DNA from: Verrucomicrobiota bacterium | GTDB lineage: Bacteria; Verrucomicrobiota; Verrucomicrobiia; Palsa-1439 | Direction: 5' to 3' | Length of the DNA stretch: 47,068 nucleotides | Assembly: GCA_003152315.1 (NCBI GenBank) | Contig: PLZV01000053.1 | Span: 1 to 47,068, forward strand | Shown: in pieces, positions 32,753 to 41,322 of the stretch | How positions within the stretch are numbered: the stretch's first letter is position 1 | Layout of the letters: each line of letters starts with the position of its first letter | Made by a program: the position numbers and the translations under genes | Notes under the pieces: model-generated | What the model was told of the DNA's origin: nothing | Database searches by the model: none | The model's input: only the letters and a program-made list of their open reading frames with translations

Positions 32753-33711
32753 GCGAACCAACCGCTAACGCAATGATCCAATGTGAGAACCTGACGAAGC
32801 GGTTTGGTGATGTCACCGCTGTTGACCGGGTCACGTTCTCCGTCGCGAAGCAGTCCATCTTTGGCTTCCTGGGTCCGAACGGCTCCGGCAAATCCACCGT
32901 TATCCGCATGCTCTGCGGTATCCTGGAGCCGACCGAAGGCGTGGGCCGCATCGCCGGCCAAGATGTTTCGGGGGACACGGACGCGATCAAGGGCTCACTC
33001 GGCTACATGTCCCAGAGGTTTTCGCTCTACGACGAACTGACGGCGAACGAGAACCTGCAGTTCTACGCGCGGTTGTACGGCGTGCGCGGCGAAGCGATGA
33101 AAAAGCGCCGGGACGAATTGATTGCCCTGACGCACCTTGAACCGTATATCGACCGGCGAGCCGGGCAGCTATCCGGCGGCTGGAAACAGCGGCTCGCGAT
33201 GGCCTGCGCGCTGGTCCACAGCCCGACGGTCCTCTTTCTCGATGAGCCGACCGCCGGCATTGACCCTGTGGCGCGTCGCGAGTTGTGGGATTTGCTCTTT
33301 GAACTCTCGAGCGGCGGCATGACCTTGTTCGTGACGACCCATTATATGGATGAAGCGGAACGCTGCACGCACGTCGGCTACATTTATATGTCGAAACTCG
33401 TGGTTTGTGGGGCACCCGACGACTTGAAGCAATTGCCGGCCGTGAATCCGCCGGGCACCAAGCGGCTCGACGTCACCTGCGACCATGTGACCGTCGGCCT
33501 GCGGGCGGTGCGCAAGCTCGACGGGGTCCGCGCCTCGACGGTGTTCGGTCAATCGATGCATTTCCTGGTCGAAGAATCGATGCCGGAACAATCGATCCGC
33601 GATGCACTCGGCAATGCCGGGATTCACCAGGTGGATATCCGACCGATCGGGCCGTCGCTGGAAGATGTGTTCGTGGCGCTGACGAGGCAATACGCGGGAG
33701 GTCCAGCATGA
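32749..33711 (+). CDS. ABC transporter ATP-binding protein
   Basis: A 320-residue ATPase starting at GTG 32749. Walker A is GPNGSGKST (about 42-50), the Q-loop YMSQRFSLYDELTANENL, the signature LSGGWKQRLAMACAL (about 139-153), Walker B VLFLDEPTAGIDP, and the H-loop VTTHYMDEAERC. The C-terminal 80 residues are the extension seen in YbhF/CcmA-type drug-export ATPases. It energises the ABC-2 permease that follows, with a 4-nt overlap on each side, so all three genes are translated together. Confidence 0.93.
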   Translation: MSEPTANAMIQCENLTKRFGDVTAVDRVTFSVAKQSIFGFLGPNGSGKSTVIRMLCGILEPTEGVGRIAGQDVSGDTDAIKGSLGYMSQRFSLYDELTANENLQFYARLYGVRGEAMKKRRDELIALTHLEPYIDRRAGQLSGGWKQRLAMACALVHSPTVLFLDEPTAGIDPVARRELWDLLFELSSGGMTLFVTTHYMDEAERCTHVGYIYMSKLVVCGAPDDLKQLPAVNPPGTKRLDVTCDHVTVGLRAVRKLDGVRASTVFGQSMHFLVEESMPEQSIRDALGNAGIHQVDIRPIGPSLEDVFVALTRQYAGGPA

Positions 33712-34841
33712 CATTCCAGATGCCGAAATTCCTGCGCGGTTTTCGGGCGATTCTTTACAAGGAGTTTATCGTCATCTTCCGCGACCGCACGACCTTGTTC
33801 TTCATGTTTTTCCCGCCCCTGCTGCAAATCATCGCCTTCGGGTTCGCGCTCGATAACGACGTGAAACACATGGCGATCGCGGTGTACGACGAAGACCGGA
33901 CGGCGGACAGCCGTCAATTGATCGATGCGTTTGTGAACACGCAAACTTTCCGCGTGGTCAAGCGCGTGGACAGCCTCGCGGAGTTGGAGTCGATGGTGCG
34001 TCGCGGCAAGGCGTACGCGGGGCTGGAGATCCCGCCGGATTTTAGCCGGAAACTTCATGCCGGGCAGAAGGCGGACGTGCAAGTGCTGATCGACGGGTCG
34101 AATTCCACCACGGCGTTACAGGCCCTGAATACGGCGCAAGGCGTAGCTTTCCAGCAATCCGTGGGCATCTTGCTGCATGTGACGAACCGGCGCGAACTGC
34201 CCGTCGAGGTGCGCCCGCAAGTGCTCTACAATCCATCGATGCGGGCGCCGAACTTCTTCGTGCCCGGCGTCATCGGCACCGCGCTCCAGATTGCGACGGT
34301 GTTCGCGGCGGCGATGTCGATCGTGCGGGAACGCGAACGCGGGACGCTGGAGCAACTGCTGGTCAGTCCCATGTCCCGTTGGGGGCTCATGCTCGGCAAG
34401 ATCGTCCCATACCTGTGCGTGTCGATGGCCATGGCCATGATCTTGTTTTTGATCCTGCGCTGGGTTTTCTTTGTGCCGATCCACGGCAGTATCGTCATGC
34501 TCGTAGTCGCTGCGTTTCTTTACGTCTTCGCGTTGCTGAGCCTCGGGTTGTTGATCTCCACCAGGGCGCAGAGCCAGAATGAGGCGCTGCAAATGAGCAT
34601 GACGGTGATGTTGCCGTCGATCTTCTTTTCGGGATTCATCTTTCCTCGCGAGACGATGCCCGGGATTTTCTACGCGTTCAGCACGATATTGCCGGCAACG
34701 TATTTCATCGAGTTGATGCGGGCGATCATCCTGCGCGGCGCGAGCTTCCTGGAATTTTGGCGGCACCTCCTCATCCTCGCCGTGATGGGCGGCGTGCTCT
34801 TCTCGCTGTGCGCGTTGCGCTTCAAACGCAAAATTGCCTAG
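33708..34841 (+). CDS. ABC-2 type permease
   Basis: A 377-residue membrane protein of the YbhR/YbhS type. It has one N-terminal helix (TLFFMFFPPLLQIIAFGFAL), a large extracytoplasmic domain (about 50-175), and five C-terminal helices starting near FVPGVIGTALQIATVFAAAM. The cytosolic loop VRERERGTLEQLLVSPMSRW is the typical coupling region. The E. coli ybhGFSR unit has two permeases, whereas only one is present here, so it probably works as a homodimer. Substrate unknown, likely a drug or lipid-like compound. Start ATG 33708 overlaps the ATPase stop. Confidence 0.9.
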   Translation: MTFQMPKFLRGFRAILYKEFIVIFRDRTTLFFMFFPPLLQIIAFGFALDNDVKHMAIAVYDEDRTADSRQLIDAFVNTQTFRVVKRVDSLAELESMVRRGKAYAGLEIPPDFSRKLHAGQKADVQVLIDGSNSTTALQALNTAQGVAFQQSVGILLHVTNRRELPVEVRPQVLYNPSMRAPNFFVPGVIGTALQIATVFAAAMSIVRERERGTLEQLLVSPMSRWGLMLGKIVPYLCVSMAMAMILFLILRWVFFVPIHGSIVMLVVAAFLYVFALLSLGLLISTRAQSQNEALQMSMTVMLPSIFFSGFIFPRETMPGIFYAFSTILPATYFIELMRAIILRGASFLEFWRHLLILAVMGGVLFSLCALRFKRKIA

Positions 34842-36328
34842 CTGCGTTCGACGACCTTCGCACGCCTTTCCAGGTAGGCCTTGACCGTGCGACGGTCCAG
34901 TTTGGTCCGACGCGCGACTTCTTCGTAGGTGCCGTGGCGTTCATAGAGGAGTTGGCAATAACCGGAGAGGACAGCGTCGGCGTCGAGGGTCCCGTGTTCC
35001 ACACCAGCGACCAACTGCGACCGCAAATCCGGCGCGACTGCTTTGTGGTCGCCAGCGTAATGCTTGGTCAGCAGGATGCGGCGGACGGCCTGTTCGAGTT
35101 CGCGCACGTTGCCCGGCCATGGGTAATTCCGGCCAAGTCCGCTGTCGAGGGCGTCTTGGACCATACTGGCGGCCTCCGATGAGGTTTCGCCGGTGAGGCG
35201 CAGGACCAGATGGGTGACCAGATCATCCAGTTCCCGACTATCCTCGGCGATTCGCTGGCGCAATGGCGGTACGGTAATGACATCCGAGCAGAGACGGTAA
35301 TAAAAATCGTCGCGGAACTGACCCGTGGCGCGCAATTGATCGAGCGGACGGTTGGTGGCGGCGATGACGCGTCCGCGGAAGCGCTTCTTTTCATGGCTAC
35401 CAACCGGCGAGAACGTACGCTCCTGCAGCACCTGGAGCAGTTTGATTTGCACGGGGATCGTGGCATCACCAATTTCATCGAGAAAAATCGCGCCGTGCGG
35501 GCTGCAGCGCGCGAAGACGCCTTCGTGATCTTCCACCGCGCCCGTAAAGGCGCCTTTCTTGTGGCCGAACAATTCGGATTCGATCAGCGTTTCCGGAAAC
35601 TGCGACAGGTTCAGCGGGACGAAGCCGCGTGTGAAGCTTTCCGCGAAGCAATCCCGCTTCTCGTCGAAGGGGATGAACCCCGAGCGACCGATGGCGGCTG
35701 CGGCCGCGCCCTTGCCCGTGCCGGTCTCACCGAGGAGCATGGTTGAGAAATCCTCCATGCGGTTCCAGAGATGGCGCTCGTACCGGCGAATGTTGTGGGT
35801 GAAGACGTTGTTCCAGAGATGGAGTCGCAGTTGCCGCATACAGGGGCTGCGACCGATGAGGCCGCGGTCGATGAAGTAATAGGCGCGGCGAACCTGGTAG
35901 AAGATGGCGAAATACCGGCGGGCCTCCGCCACTTCAAAACCGCGGCGACGGAAAAGCGCCAGCGCCTTGGACGCAAACGGGACGACGACGGAGCGTTCGC
36001 CCGCCGCCATCTGGTCGGCAATGAGTTGATCAAAGCTGGGCAGGAAGCGGTGGTAAATCTCATAGAGGAATGCGTACTGCAGCAGCTCCCGGTCTTCGCC
36101 CGCAACCTGTTTGAGGTTCGTCACGTCCGCCTCGCTTAAGGCATGGAGGTGATCATTCCAGCGCGCCACCATCAAGCGGACCTGTTCTTCCTCCGTCACC
36201 GACGCATCGCAGTTCGCGATTCTTCGTTGTTGGACGGCATATTCGTCGCTGAAGGGATTGATGAAAGAGGCCTGGGCGACAATCTGCAGAAACTCGCGAC
36301 TCGCGGCTGGGAGTTGCTTGGTTGGCAT
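34838..36328 (-). CDS. sigma-54-dependent transcription activator
   Basis: A 496-residue enhancer-binding protein. The central AAA+ domain has Walker A GETGTGKG (200-207), the sigma-54-contacting GAFTGA loop (259-264), Walker B GAIFLDEIGD (279-288) and NYPWPGNVRELEQAVRRILL near 415-435. The C-terminus has an HTH (YEEVARRTKLDRRTVKAYLE). The ~190-residue N-terminal domain is all-helical, has no receiver, GAF or PAS motif, and I do not recognise it; it probably senses the signal. It is divergent from the rhombosortase operon, which has a sigma-54-like promoter, so that operon is its likely target. The 3' end overlaps the ABC permease gene by 4 nt. Confidence 0.9.
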   Translation of the reverse strand: MPTKQLPAASREFLQIVAQASFINPFSDEYAVQQRRIANCDASVTEEEQVRLMVARWNDHLHALSEADVTNLKQVAGEDRELLQYAFLYEIYHRFLPSFDQLIADQMAAGERSVVVPFASKALALFRRRGFEVAEARRYFAIFYQVRRAYYFIDRGLIGRSPCMRQLRLHLWNNVFTHNIRRYERHLWNRMEDFSTMLLGETGTGKGAAAAAIGRSGFIPFDEKRDCFAESFTRGFVPLNLSQFPETLIESELFGHKKGAFTGAVEDHEGVFARCSPHGAIFLDEIGDATIPVQIKLLQVLQERTFSPVGSHEKKRFRGRVIAATNRPLDQLRATGQFRDDFYYRLCSDVITVPPLRQRIAEDSRELDDLVTHLVLRLTGETSSEAASMVQDALDSGLGRNYPWPGNVRELEQAVRRILLTKHYAGDHKAVAPDLRSQLVAGVEHGTLDADAVLSGYCQLLYERHGTYEEVARRTKLDRRTVKAYLERRAKVVERS

Positions 36329-36336
36329 ACAGTAAA

Positions 36337-36353
36337 TGTATATATCGCATACA
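36337..36353. promoter_or_regulatory. possible operator before the sigma-54 activator
   Basis: TGTAT (36337-36341) and ATACA (36349-36353) form a short AT-rich inverted repeat just 8 nt before the activator's ATG. It could be part of the promoter or an autoregulatory site; five-base arms are weak evidence. Confidence 0.25.
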
Positions 36354-36439
36354 ATTAATGTCTACAACCAAGTGGGGTGAGTGATCAGCAGTGTATCGAT
36401 GTTGCTTTACTGCAGCCACTTCCGATTCCACTCCTTTTC

Positions 36440-36455
36440 TGGCATGCGCCACGCG
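36440..36455 (+). promoter_or_regulatory. putative sigma-54 promoter (-24/-12)
   Basis: TGGCATG (36440-36446), then ACGC around 36451-36454: the invariant GG (36441-36442) and GC (36453-36454) are exactly 10 nt apart. The -24 box matches TGGCAC well; the -12 has AC where TT is preferred. A start about 12 nt after the GC would lie near 36466, just before a ribosome site (36469-36473) and ATG 36479. Confidence 0.45.
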
Positions 36456-36478
36456 TAAGGGCCATGGCAGAGGCAAAC

Positions 36479-36676
36479 ATGAACAAACTCAAACGAGTCC
36501 CAAGTTACCTGGCAGCCCTTGCCGCCGTCGCCGTTATCGCCCTGCCCATCACGGGTGCACCGGGAGACTGGCATGACCGAATGAATGACCCAGTCGTGTT
36601 CCTGATGTCGCTGACCTTCGCCGGCACCGCGCTGGTGCTCTGGCCACTGGGAACCAACAACGCGGTTCAACACTAG
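36479..36676 (+). CDS. small two-helix membrane protein
   Basis: A 65-residue protein with AGAGG 5 nt before ATG 36479 (ATG 36464 is too close to the predicted promoter). Two helices, SYLAALAAVAVIALPIT and DPVVFLMSLTFAGTALVLWP, are joined by a short polar loop (GAPGDWHDRMN). Not recognised. First gene of the rhombosortase operon, 12 nt before the lipoprotein. Confidence 0.6.
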   Translation: MNKLKRVPSYLAALAAVAVIALPITGAPGDWHDRMNDPVVFLMSLTFAGTALVLWPLGTNNAVQH

Positions 36677-36688
36677 GAGGAGCAAATC

Positions 36689-37546
36689 ATGAAACGAATC
36701 ACACTCATCACTACCGGTATCGTCGCCGCGCTGGCGGTTGGCTGCGCGACGCAGCGGGTTCAGCGGGCGAGCATTGTCGATTTTCTGTACCCGAACAAGG
36801 AACGTCCCGTGGAGACGGCGACGATCCCGACGTTGTCGTTGCCGATGGATGTCGGCATCGTTTTCGTGCCGGAAAAAACGCCGTACCAAGAATCGGCGTT
36901 GACCGAAAAGGAAAAGATTGCGCTCATGGAACGCGTCGGAGCGCAGTTCAAGGCGTATCCCTTCATTCGTTCGGTGAACCCGATTCCGACGCAATACCTC
37001 CGGCCCGGGGGAGGTTTTCCCAACCTCGAAGAGGTCGGCACTATGTTCGGAGTGGATGTGATTGTCGTGCTGTCGTATGACCAGGCGCAGTTCACGGATC
37101 AGCATCAACTGGCGGCGTTGTCTTATTGGACGCTGGTGGGCGCGTACGTGGTGCCCGCGGAACGCAACACGACACACACCATGATCGATGCCGCGGTGTA
37201 TCACCTGCCGAGTCACAAAATGCTGTTTCGGGCTCCTGGTATCAGCCGGGTCCAGCGGAATTCCACACCTGTCGATCTGGTGGCGGCGTTGCGAGAGGAT
37301 GAACACCAAGGGTTTACGAAGGCAAGTGATGACCTTACGATTAGCCTCAAACAGCAGCTTGATGTCTTCCGCGAAAAAGCGCGCAAGGCGCCGGACGAAT
37401 ACAAGGTCGTCGCCAAGACGGGGTATGATCTCAAAGCGGTCGGCGAACTCGATGGCGTAACGCTGATGCTCTTGGCGGTGTTGGCCGGGGCGACCTGCCT
37501 TGGGTTTCGCAACCAGCATTCCTGTGGTCAACAAGGCGGAAAGTGA
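36689..37546 (+). CDS. rhombotarget-type lipoprotein
   Basis: A 285-residue lipoprotein with signal peptide and lipobox (MKRITLITTGIVAALAVGC, lipidated Cys 19). The body, including RASIVDFLYPNKE, MDVGIVFVPE, LMERVGAQFKAYPFIRSVNP and DVIVVLSYDQAQFTDQ, fits the 'rhombotarget lipoprotein' family known from rhombosortase-bearing bacteria. It ends with a single hydrophobic segment (LDGVTLMLLAVLAGATCLGF) and a short polar/basic tail, the architecture of a rhomboid target. There is no GlyGly before this helix (GELDGV instead), so it differs from the GlyGly-CTERM signal. The presumed protease is encoded three genes downstream in the same operon. Confidence 0.7.
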   Translation: MKRITLITTGIVAALAVGCATQRVQRASIVDFLYPNKERPVETATIPTLSLPMDVGIVFVPEKTPYQESALTEKEKIALMERVGAQFKAYPFIRSVNPIPTQYLRPGGGFPNLEEVGTMFGVDVIVVLSYDQAQFTDQHQLAALSYWTLVGAYVVPAERNTTHTMIDAAVYHLPSHKMLFRAPGISRVQRNSTPVDLVAALREDEHQGFTKASDDLTISLKQQLDVFREKARKAPDEYKVVAKTGYDLKAVGELDGVTLMLLAVLAGATCLGFRNQHSCGQQGGK

Positions 37547-37563
37547 ACGGAAAGGATGCTGCC

Positions 37564-38862
37564 ATGAATCAAAAGTATATCCGCTGGTTGTTGGAGGAAA
37601 TCCCGACACTAATCACCGAAGAGATACTGCCTGCTGACGTGGCCGAACGATTGCGTCAACATTACGGCGACAAGCAACAGGAACGCGGCATGGGTTGGGC
37701 GGTCGTGTTATTCAGCATCCTCGGCGCGGTGTTGATTGGCGGCGGCATCATCTTATTGCTGGCGCATAACTGGGACCAGTTGTCACGATCCGTACGGACG
37801 GTGCTTTCGTTTGCGCCATTGGTGTGCGCGCAGGTGCTGGGTGGTTGGGTGATCTGGAAGCGACGCGATCGGACGGGTTGGCGGGAAGGTGCGGGAACAC
37901 TGTTGACGCTGACGATCGGTTCGACGATTGCGTTGATCAGCCAGACCTACAATATCGTCGGCGATTTCGGGTCGTTCATGCTGACCTGGTCATTGCTCGC
38001 GCTCCCCGTGGTCTACCTGCTGGATGCGAGCGTGCCAGCCGTGTTGTACCTCGCCGGGAGCATCGCGTGGGTGGCCGACATGAGGTTCAATGCCGGACAA
38101 CCGTTGTGGTTCTGGCTGCTGGCGGCGCTGATCGTGCCGTCCTTGTGGTTGACCTCGCGCGTCAATCGTTACCGCATGCGGCCCGTCTTGATGAGCTGGG
38201 CACTGGCGCTGGCAATTTGTATTGGCGCGGGATTCACGCTCACCCGGGATTTTGGGGAGATCTGGATGCTGACTTATGCGGGGATCTTCGCAGTGTTGTA
38301 TCTGTTGGGTGAGCGCTGGTTTGCCGATGCCGCAAACTGGTGGCAGCGGCCATTCCAAACTCTGGGCGCATGCGGCGTCTTTGGCTTGTCGCTACTGCTG
38401 ACCTTTCGTTGGCCCTGGCATGAGGTGGTTGTTCCCTGGCATGGCAATCCCACGGCGGCGCCATTGGCAATCGCCGTACTTTGGCCAATCGCTGCCATCA
38501 CACTCTGGTTAACCAGCCTGCGCCGACGCCAGTTCGCCGAGGTGCTGTTCGGTGCCCTGCCTCTCGTAGTCGCAATTGGCTACCTCATCACTGCCCGGCG
38601 CGAGAGCGGGGTGATACCGGCGACGATTTTGTCGGACATCTATCTGTTCATTCTCGGTGTCGGCACGTTGTGGCGCGGTGTGCGGGAACAACGGCTCGGC
38701 GTGGTCAACGGCGGGATGCTCATGTTGTCGACGCTGATCGCGATGCGGTTCTTTGACGGCGAGTACAGCTTCGTCATCCGCAGTCTGGCTTTCATGGCGG
38801 TGGGTTTGGGGTTCCTGATGACAAACATGGTCCTGATCCGAAGAAAGGGAGCAACAGTATGA
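37564..38862 (+). CDS. DUF2157 membrane protein
   Basis: A 432-residue inner-membrane protein. The N-terminal cytosolic part (RWLLEEIPTLITEEILPADV ... HYGD) followed by AVVLFSILGAVLIGGGIILL and LLAHNWDQLSRSVRTVLSFA is the DUF2157 signature; about 12 helices follow. Function unknown. It is often encoded next to a GDYXXLXY protein, as here, with a 4-nt ATGA overlap. ATG 37564 is preferred over the in-frame GTG 37543, which overlaps the lipoprotein stop. Confidence 0.8.
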   Translation: MNQKYIRWLLEEIPTLITEEILPADVAERLRQHYGDKQQERGMGWAVVLFSILGAVLIGGGIILLLAHNWDQLSRSVRTVLSFAPLVCAQVLGGWVIWKRRDRTGWREGAGTLLTLTIGSTIALISQTYNIVGDFGSFMLTWSLLALPVVYLLDASVPAVLYLAGSIAWVADMRFNAGQPLWFWLLAALIVPSLWLTSRVNRYRMRPVLMSWALALAICIGAGFTLTRDFGEIWMLTYAGIFAVLYLLGERWFADAANWWQRPFQTLGACGVFGLSLLLTFRWPWHEVVVPWHGNPTAAPLAIAVLWPIAAITLWLTSLRRRQFAEVLFGALPLVVAIGYLITARRESGVIPATILSDIYLFILGVGTLWRGVREQRLGVVNGGMLMLSTLIAMRFFDGEYSFVIRSLAFMAVGLGFLMTNMVLIRRKGATV

Positions 38863-39410
38863 ATAAAAAACTCCGTCTGGGATGTTACCTCGTGGCAGTG
38901 CTGGCGCAAATGGCGGTACCCGCCACCATGATCTGGGGACATGAACGGACCATGACGCGGGGCGAAGTCTACATATTCCGCACACAACCCGTCGATCCCT
39001 ACGACGCGTTTAGGGGACGCTATGTCTGGCTGCGAATTGAGGAAGATCATGCACCCCTGTTGTCAGGTATGCAGATCCAGCGCGGGCAGAAAGTGTATGC
39101 CCTGATTGAGATCGGCACCGACGGTTTCGCGAAATTCAGCGGTATCCGCATATCACCCCCGCAGGGGGAACCGTATCTGACTGCGCGGGCAAGTTACGCT
39201 GATGGTGCAGTCGTCCATCTGCTTCTGCCGTTCGATCGTTACTACATGGAAGAGAGCCTCGCTCCAGCGGCTGAAAAAGCCTACCGCGAGAGCAGCCGTA
39301 TGGGTGGCAAGAAGGCTTACGTTACTGTGCATGTTTTGGATGGAACCAGTGTATTGGAAAACCTTTGGATAGAAGGTGTTTCCATACATGATTTTGTGTC
39401 AGGAAAGTAG
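38859..39410 (+). CDS. GDYXXLXY-type membrane-anchored protein
   Basis: A 183-residue protein with one N-terminal membrane segment (LGCYLVAVLAQMAVPATMIW). The rest matches the GDYXXLXY family partner of DUF2157: GEVYIFRTQPVDPYDAFRGR then YVWLRI, where the name motif GDYxxLxY has become GRYVWLRI. The Asp-to-Arg change in the motif is notable. The extracytoplasmic part continues with beta-strands (RGQKVYALIEIGTDGFAKFS). Function unknown; coupled to the upstream gene by a 4-nt overlap. Confidence 0.75.
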   Translation: MNKKLRLGCYLVAVLAQMAVPATMIWGHERTMTRGEVYIFRTQPVDPYDAFRGRYVWLRIEEDHAPLLSGMQIQRGQKVYALIEIGTDGFAKFSGIRISPPQGEPYLTARASYADGAVVHLLLPFDRYYMEESLAPAAEKAYRESSRMGGKKAYVTVHVLDGTSVLENLWIEGVSIHDFVSGK

Positions 39411-39427
39411 CGAATACTCGACCATGG

Positions 39428-40108
39428 ATGGGTATGCAAGTGCACTCCAAACAAAGGCTTCCCTGGCTGACGCTAGCGGTGATCGGGCTCGCGATGGTGG
39501 TGAGCGTGGTCCCAGTGCTATCGCGCTGGTTGGTGTTCGACCGCGCCGCCATCATCGGTGGCCAATGGTGGCGGCTGATTACAGGCAACTGGGTGCATTT
39601 TTCAGCTGACCACCTTTTGGCGGATGCGGTCGCTGTGGGAATGGCGGGGGCCTTGATTGAGCGGCGAGAGGGGATGCGGGTGTTTTGGTTGTACGCGGCA
39701 GCAGCGGCTGGGGTGGGGCTGGCGGTATTCTTCCTTGCGCCGACGGTTGTTCAATATGGAGGACTATCCGGAGTGGCGTGCGGTGCCTTTGGGTACCTTG
39801 CACTCAGCGAAATCAAACGATCCAGCGTACGTCGCTGGACTCCGGCTCTGGTTCTGGTGCTGCTCGTTGCGAAGGTGGGATGGGAGTACGCCACCGGCCG
39901 CGCTCTGTTTGTGAATACGAACGACAGCATGATGGTTCTGCCACTGGCCCATGCGGCTGGCCTGTTGAGCGGCTTCGGATACTGGGCAGTCTTGATCGTC
40001 CGACGATGGGCTGACGCGCCAATAACTGAAAAGGGTGATGTCCGTTGGGAGACAACAAAGCGATGCGTCAGCCAAATCGGGGGGGCGGGCACTATGCCCG
40101 CCCCCTAA
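39428..40108 (+). CDS. rrtA: rhombosortase-type rhomboid protease
   Basis: A 226-residue intramembrane serine protease. Helix 1 is followed by GGQWWRLITGNWVHFSADHL (about 39-58), the usual L1/TM2 entry with conserved Trp-Arg and His residues; the catalytic Ser lies in YGGLSGVACGAFGYL (GxSG), and the catalytic His in LPLAHAAGLLSGFGYW near 180. Rhombosortases are short rhomboids that process GlyGly-CTERM-type tails of exported proteins. The lipoprotein three genes upstream is the presumed substrate. The last ~9 codons run through a GC-rich hairpin (40081-40105), so the C-terminal ~25 residues are not conserved-looking. Start ATG 39428 or 39434; 17 nt after the previous stop. Confidence 0.75.
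   Translation: MGMQVHSKQRLPWLTLAVIGLAMVVSVVPVLSRWLVFDRAAIIGGQWWRLITGNWVHFSADHLLADAVAVGMAGALIERREGMRVFWLYAAAAAGVGLAVFFLAPTVVQYGGLSGVACGAFGYLALSEIKRSSVRRWTPALVLVLLVAKVGWEYATGRALFVNTNDSMMVLPLAHAAGLLSGFGYWAVLIVRRWADAPITEKGDVRWETTKRCVSQIGGAGTMPAP
40081..40105. terminator. GC-rich hairpin at operon end
   Basis: GGGGGCGGGCA and TGCCCGCCCCC pair perfectly (11 bp) around CTA. It overlaps the last codons of the rhombosortase gene and is followed by TAAAA, not a T-run, so it is either a weak terminator or a REP-like repeat. Confidence 0.5.
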
Positions 40109-40474
40109 AACCCGAAGAAGAGCGGCGGGAGGGCTTTGTCCACAGGTATATCGAATCGGCTTGAAACATTCTTGATTTTGAGCAGAAGTGCCCCGCAGGC
40201 GAGTAGATCGTAACGCGAATGTGGCGCGTACTCCCTGTGATTGCCATTTTCGTTCGCGATAATCAAGAAACATTCAAAATATGGATAAAAGCTGACTTTT
40301 TGGCTTTTTCCCGTTTTTTCTGCTGACACGCGTTTTTTTCTTGCATCACGGAAGAGAAAGGGTAATAATTATTGACTAGTTCGAGGCAATAGATGCTACA
40401 GAATGGCGTTTAATGTAATGACAGCCACCCGGCACGAGAGATGTTCTGTTCAGGGGTGGAAAGGAGAATTGAGG
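40109..40474. other. upstream region of pseudopilin gene
   Basis: No gene. AT-rich relative to the surroundings, with T-runs at 40297-40338 and a TTGACT (40372-40377) that could be a -35 box with a poor -10 (GCTACA, 17 nt on). A TTTTT-rich stretch near 40313-40339 could aid termination of the preceding operon. Confidence 0.4.
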
Positions 40475-41251
40475 ATGCGCACGCTGAATGCGGTTTGGTT
40501 TGAAAGGAAGGCCAATCGCGCCTTCACACTCATCGAGTTGTTGGTGGTCATTGCCATTATCGGCATTTTGGCGGCGATGTTGTTGCCGGCGCTGAACAAG
40601 GCCAGAGAAAAGGCCAACGCCGTATCCTGTCTGAGCAACATGAAACAATGGGGATTGGCGTTGGGCCTGTATTGCGATGACTGGAACGATTACTTGCCGT
40701 ACGATGGAGGGGCTCCCCCCATCGACACCGGTTTCAACCTGGGTGCCTGGTACAATGTTCTTACCGTTTACATTTCCAATCCATCCTTGGCAAGTCTGTA
40801 CGATTCGACCCCGCCGAAGATTCCACTGCCAGGGCAGAAGTCAATTTACACTTGCCCCAGCCTGAAGCCGGGCTCGCAGGGCACTTACGGGACGGACGTA
40901 AACAACCCGTGGTTTGGATACGCGATGAATTACATGATGCAGGGAAACACGGGCCTTACATACAGACGCGGCGTTGCCGACAAATCCAGCGAGGTGATTT
41001 TCCTCTCGGAAAGTGAGAATAACACTTACTCCTTCACTGACGGATATTACATGGGGCCCAACCAATCACCGCCGGTTCCGCCACGACACTCGGGGGGAAT
41101 GAACTTCGTTTTCGTGGACGGGCACGCGCAATGGGTCTCGTTGGGCGACTACGGACGGCCCGCGGCAATGCGTAATGCGCATAGCGCGGAAACCGAATGG
41201 GCTGTTCCGCATAACGTTTATTGGTACCCGTGCTCCACGTGCGATAAGTGA
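40475..41251 (+). CDS. type II secretion-type pseudopilin, H-X9-DG family
   Basis: A 258-residue pseudopilin. AAGGAGA (40461-40467) lies 7 nt before ATG 40475. The prepilin signal has a basic leader (FERKANRA) and the hydrophobic helix [20 protein letters not shown] with Glu at +5; the residue before cleavage is Ala rather than the common Gly. The globular part carries [20 protein letters not shown] and the C-terminal [18 protein letters not shown], the H-X9-DG motif of DUF1559-like pseudopilins expanded in Planctomycetes, Verrucomicrobia and Lentisphaerae. It precedes the large secreted protein by 71 nt and is probably linked to surface or secretion functions; no other pilus genes are here. 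Confidence 0.88.
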   Translation: MRTLNAVWFERKANRAFTLIELLVVIAIIGILAAMLLPALNKAREKANAVSCLSNMKQWGLALGLYCDDWNDYLPYDGGAPPIDTGFNLGAWYNVLTVYISNPSLASLYDSTPPKIPLPGQKSIYTCPSLKPGSQGTYGTDVNNPWFGYAMNYMMQGNTGLTYRRGVADKSSEVIFLSESENNTYSFTDGYYMGPNQSPPVPPRHSGGMNFVFVDGHAQWVSLGDYGRPAAMRNAHSAETEWAVPHNVYWYPCSTCDK

Positions 41252-41322
41252 TATCCTGAATTTTGAGGTCAGAAACGATTGGTCAATGCTTTGGTAAAAG
41301 GGCAAATAACAAAAGGGAAAAA

